DNA from: Eubacterium sp. UBA3279
GTDB lineage: Bacteria > Bacillota > Clostridia > Lachnospirales > Lachnospiraceae
Direction of reading: 5' to 3'
NCBI GenBank assembly: GCA_002361775.1
Contig: DETV01000099.1
Coordinates: 1,348-16,485, forward strand
Length of the DNA: 15,138 nucleotides
Shown here: in pieces, positions 14,907-15,138 of the stretch
How positions within the stretch are numbered: position 1 is the first letter of the stretch
Layout: every line of letters begins with the position of its first letter
Notes under the pieces: model-generated
The model's input: only the letters and a program-made list of their open reading frames with translations
Database searches by the model: none
What the model was told of the DNA's origin: nothing
Translations under genes and position numbers: made by a program

Positions 14907-14942
14907 CCTTATTTTTAACATCCTGAAAAGGGAAAAATAAGG
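14907..14942 (+). promoter_or_regulatory. Leader hairpin
   Basis: CCTTATTTTT (14907-14916) pairs perfectly with AAAAATAAGG (14933-14942), with an inner CCT-GAAA-AGG mini-hairpin. It lies early in the leader of the gene at 15131 and overlaps the segment that can pair with the terminator arm. Confidence 0.6.
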
Positions 14943-14992
14943 CAGCGCTGTCATTCCAGAATATGAATTAATGTAAGTCCAGAACACTGGAT

Positions 14993-15043
14993 ATGGATTT
15001 GCATACCACGAAAGCGGTGATAACTGAATATATTTATTTTTAG
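14993..15043 (+). CDS. Putative 16-residue leader peptide
   Basis: ATG 14993 to TAG 15041-15043 encodes MDLHTTKAVITEYIYF. The stop codon overlaps the first bases of the terminator's left arm (15042-15050), so a ribosome at the end of this frame would cover that arm. No strong ribosome site is seen (GGAT just before the ATG). Position relative to the terminator, not composition, is the main evidence; there is no run of one amino acid. Confidence 0.5.
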   Translation: MDLHTTKAVITEYIYF

Positions 15044-15103
15044 GACTGAATTAGCTCGCACGGACATTAGTTCCGGCTGTCTGGTTCAGTCCTCTTTTTT
15101 ATT
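15042..15103 (+). terminator. Attenuator terminator before the gene at 15131
   Basis: AGGACTGAA (15042-15050) pairs with TTCAGTCCT (15085-15093), with a smaller inner CGGA/TCCG pairing, then CTTTTTTATTT. It ends about 12 nt before the ribosome site of the next gene, a place where only a conditional terminator makes sense. TTTAGTCCT at 14901-14909 can pair with the left arm over nine bases (one G-U) as an antiterminator. Confidence 0.72.
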
Positions 15104-15130
15104 TGAGATCAAAGAAAGGTGATAAAGAAT

Positions 15131-15138
15131 ATGGCAAA
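15131..15138 (+). CDS. 5' end of a gene running off the window (Met-Ala-Lys)
   Basis: AAAGGTGAT (15115-15123) lies 7 nt before ATG 15131. Only ATG-GCA-AA is present, so the product cannot be named. Placement behind a leader peptide and attenuator suggests an inducible gene, for example a resistance or translation-factor gene. Confidence 0.55.

Noticed and set aside
1..15138. CRISPR arrays, tRNA or rRNA genes
   Set aside because: No regularly spaced repeats, no cloverleaf with the conserved T-loop, and no ribosomal RNA sequence recognised.

Overview
The window is low-GC Firmicutes DNA with the style of a gut Clostridia/Lachnospiraceae genome: strong AGGAGG-type ribosome sites, a LytTR/GHKL two-component pair, a domain-permuted family-3 glycosidase of the rumen/gut clostridial type, SPL-family radical SAM and tandem Sir2-like genes, and a decayed integrase module. 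The genus is inferred from these families and was not tested by any search.

Region 1 (1-8096) is one functional block on the + strand: a LytTR response regulator, its GHKL histidine kinase, a terminator, a regulatory gap, then a membrane-anchored permuted GH3 glycosidase, a cytosolic GH3 glycosidase and a GtrA-like membrane protein. The gap before the glycosidases carries two 8-bp direct repeats exactly 21 bp apart, the geometry expected of a LytTR operator, next to an extended -10 promoter with a poor -35. The simplest reading is that the kinase senses an envelope or glycan signal and the regulator activates the glycosidase operon.

Region 2 (about 8194-12138) begins with a 29-codon stump of a receiver-domain gene and then holds an SPL-type radical SAM gene, a convergent and damaged Rrf2-type regulator, and three tandem Sir2-like genes. 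The Sir2 copies are one intact with Gln at the expected catalytic-His position, one with a large internal deletion, and one intact with Glu at that position. These genes use visibly more C- and G-ending codons than region 1. A small frameshifted gene and a strong hairpin terminator close the block.

Region 3 (12317-14868) is the regulatory and recombination end of a degenerate integrative element: an XRE repressor on the - strand, face-to-face promoters with at least two perfect ATTCGC-N6-GCGAAT dyads, a stretch of coding debris, a small excisionase-like HTH gene, and a tyrosine integrase broken by an in-frame TAG and by loss of its C-terminal catalytic box.

Region 4 (14869-15138) looks like a complete attenuation leader: a long hairpin, a 16-codon leader peptide whose stop overlaps the base of a terminator, an upstream segment able to pair with the terminator's left arm, then an SD and the first codons (Met-Ala-Lys) of a gene that runs off the window. 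The arrangement resembles ribosome-mediated attenuators of inducible antibiotic-resistance genes, but the controlled gene is not visible.
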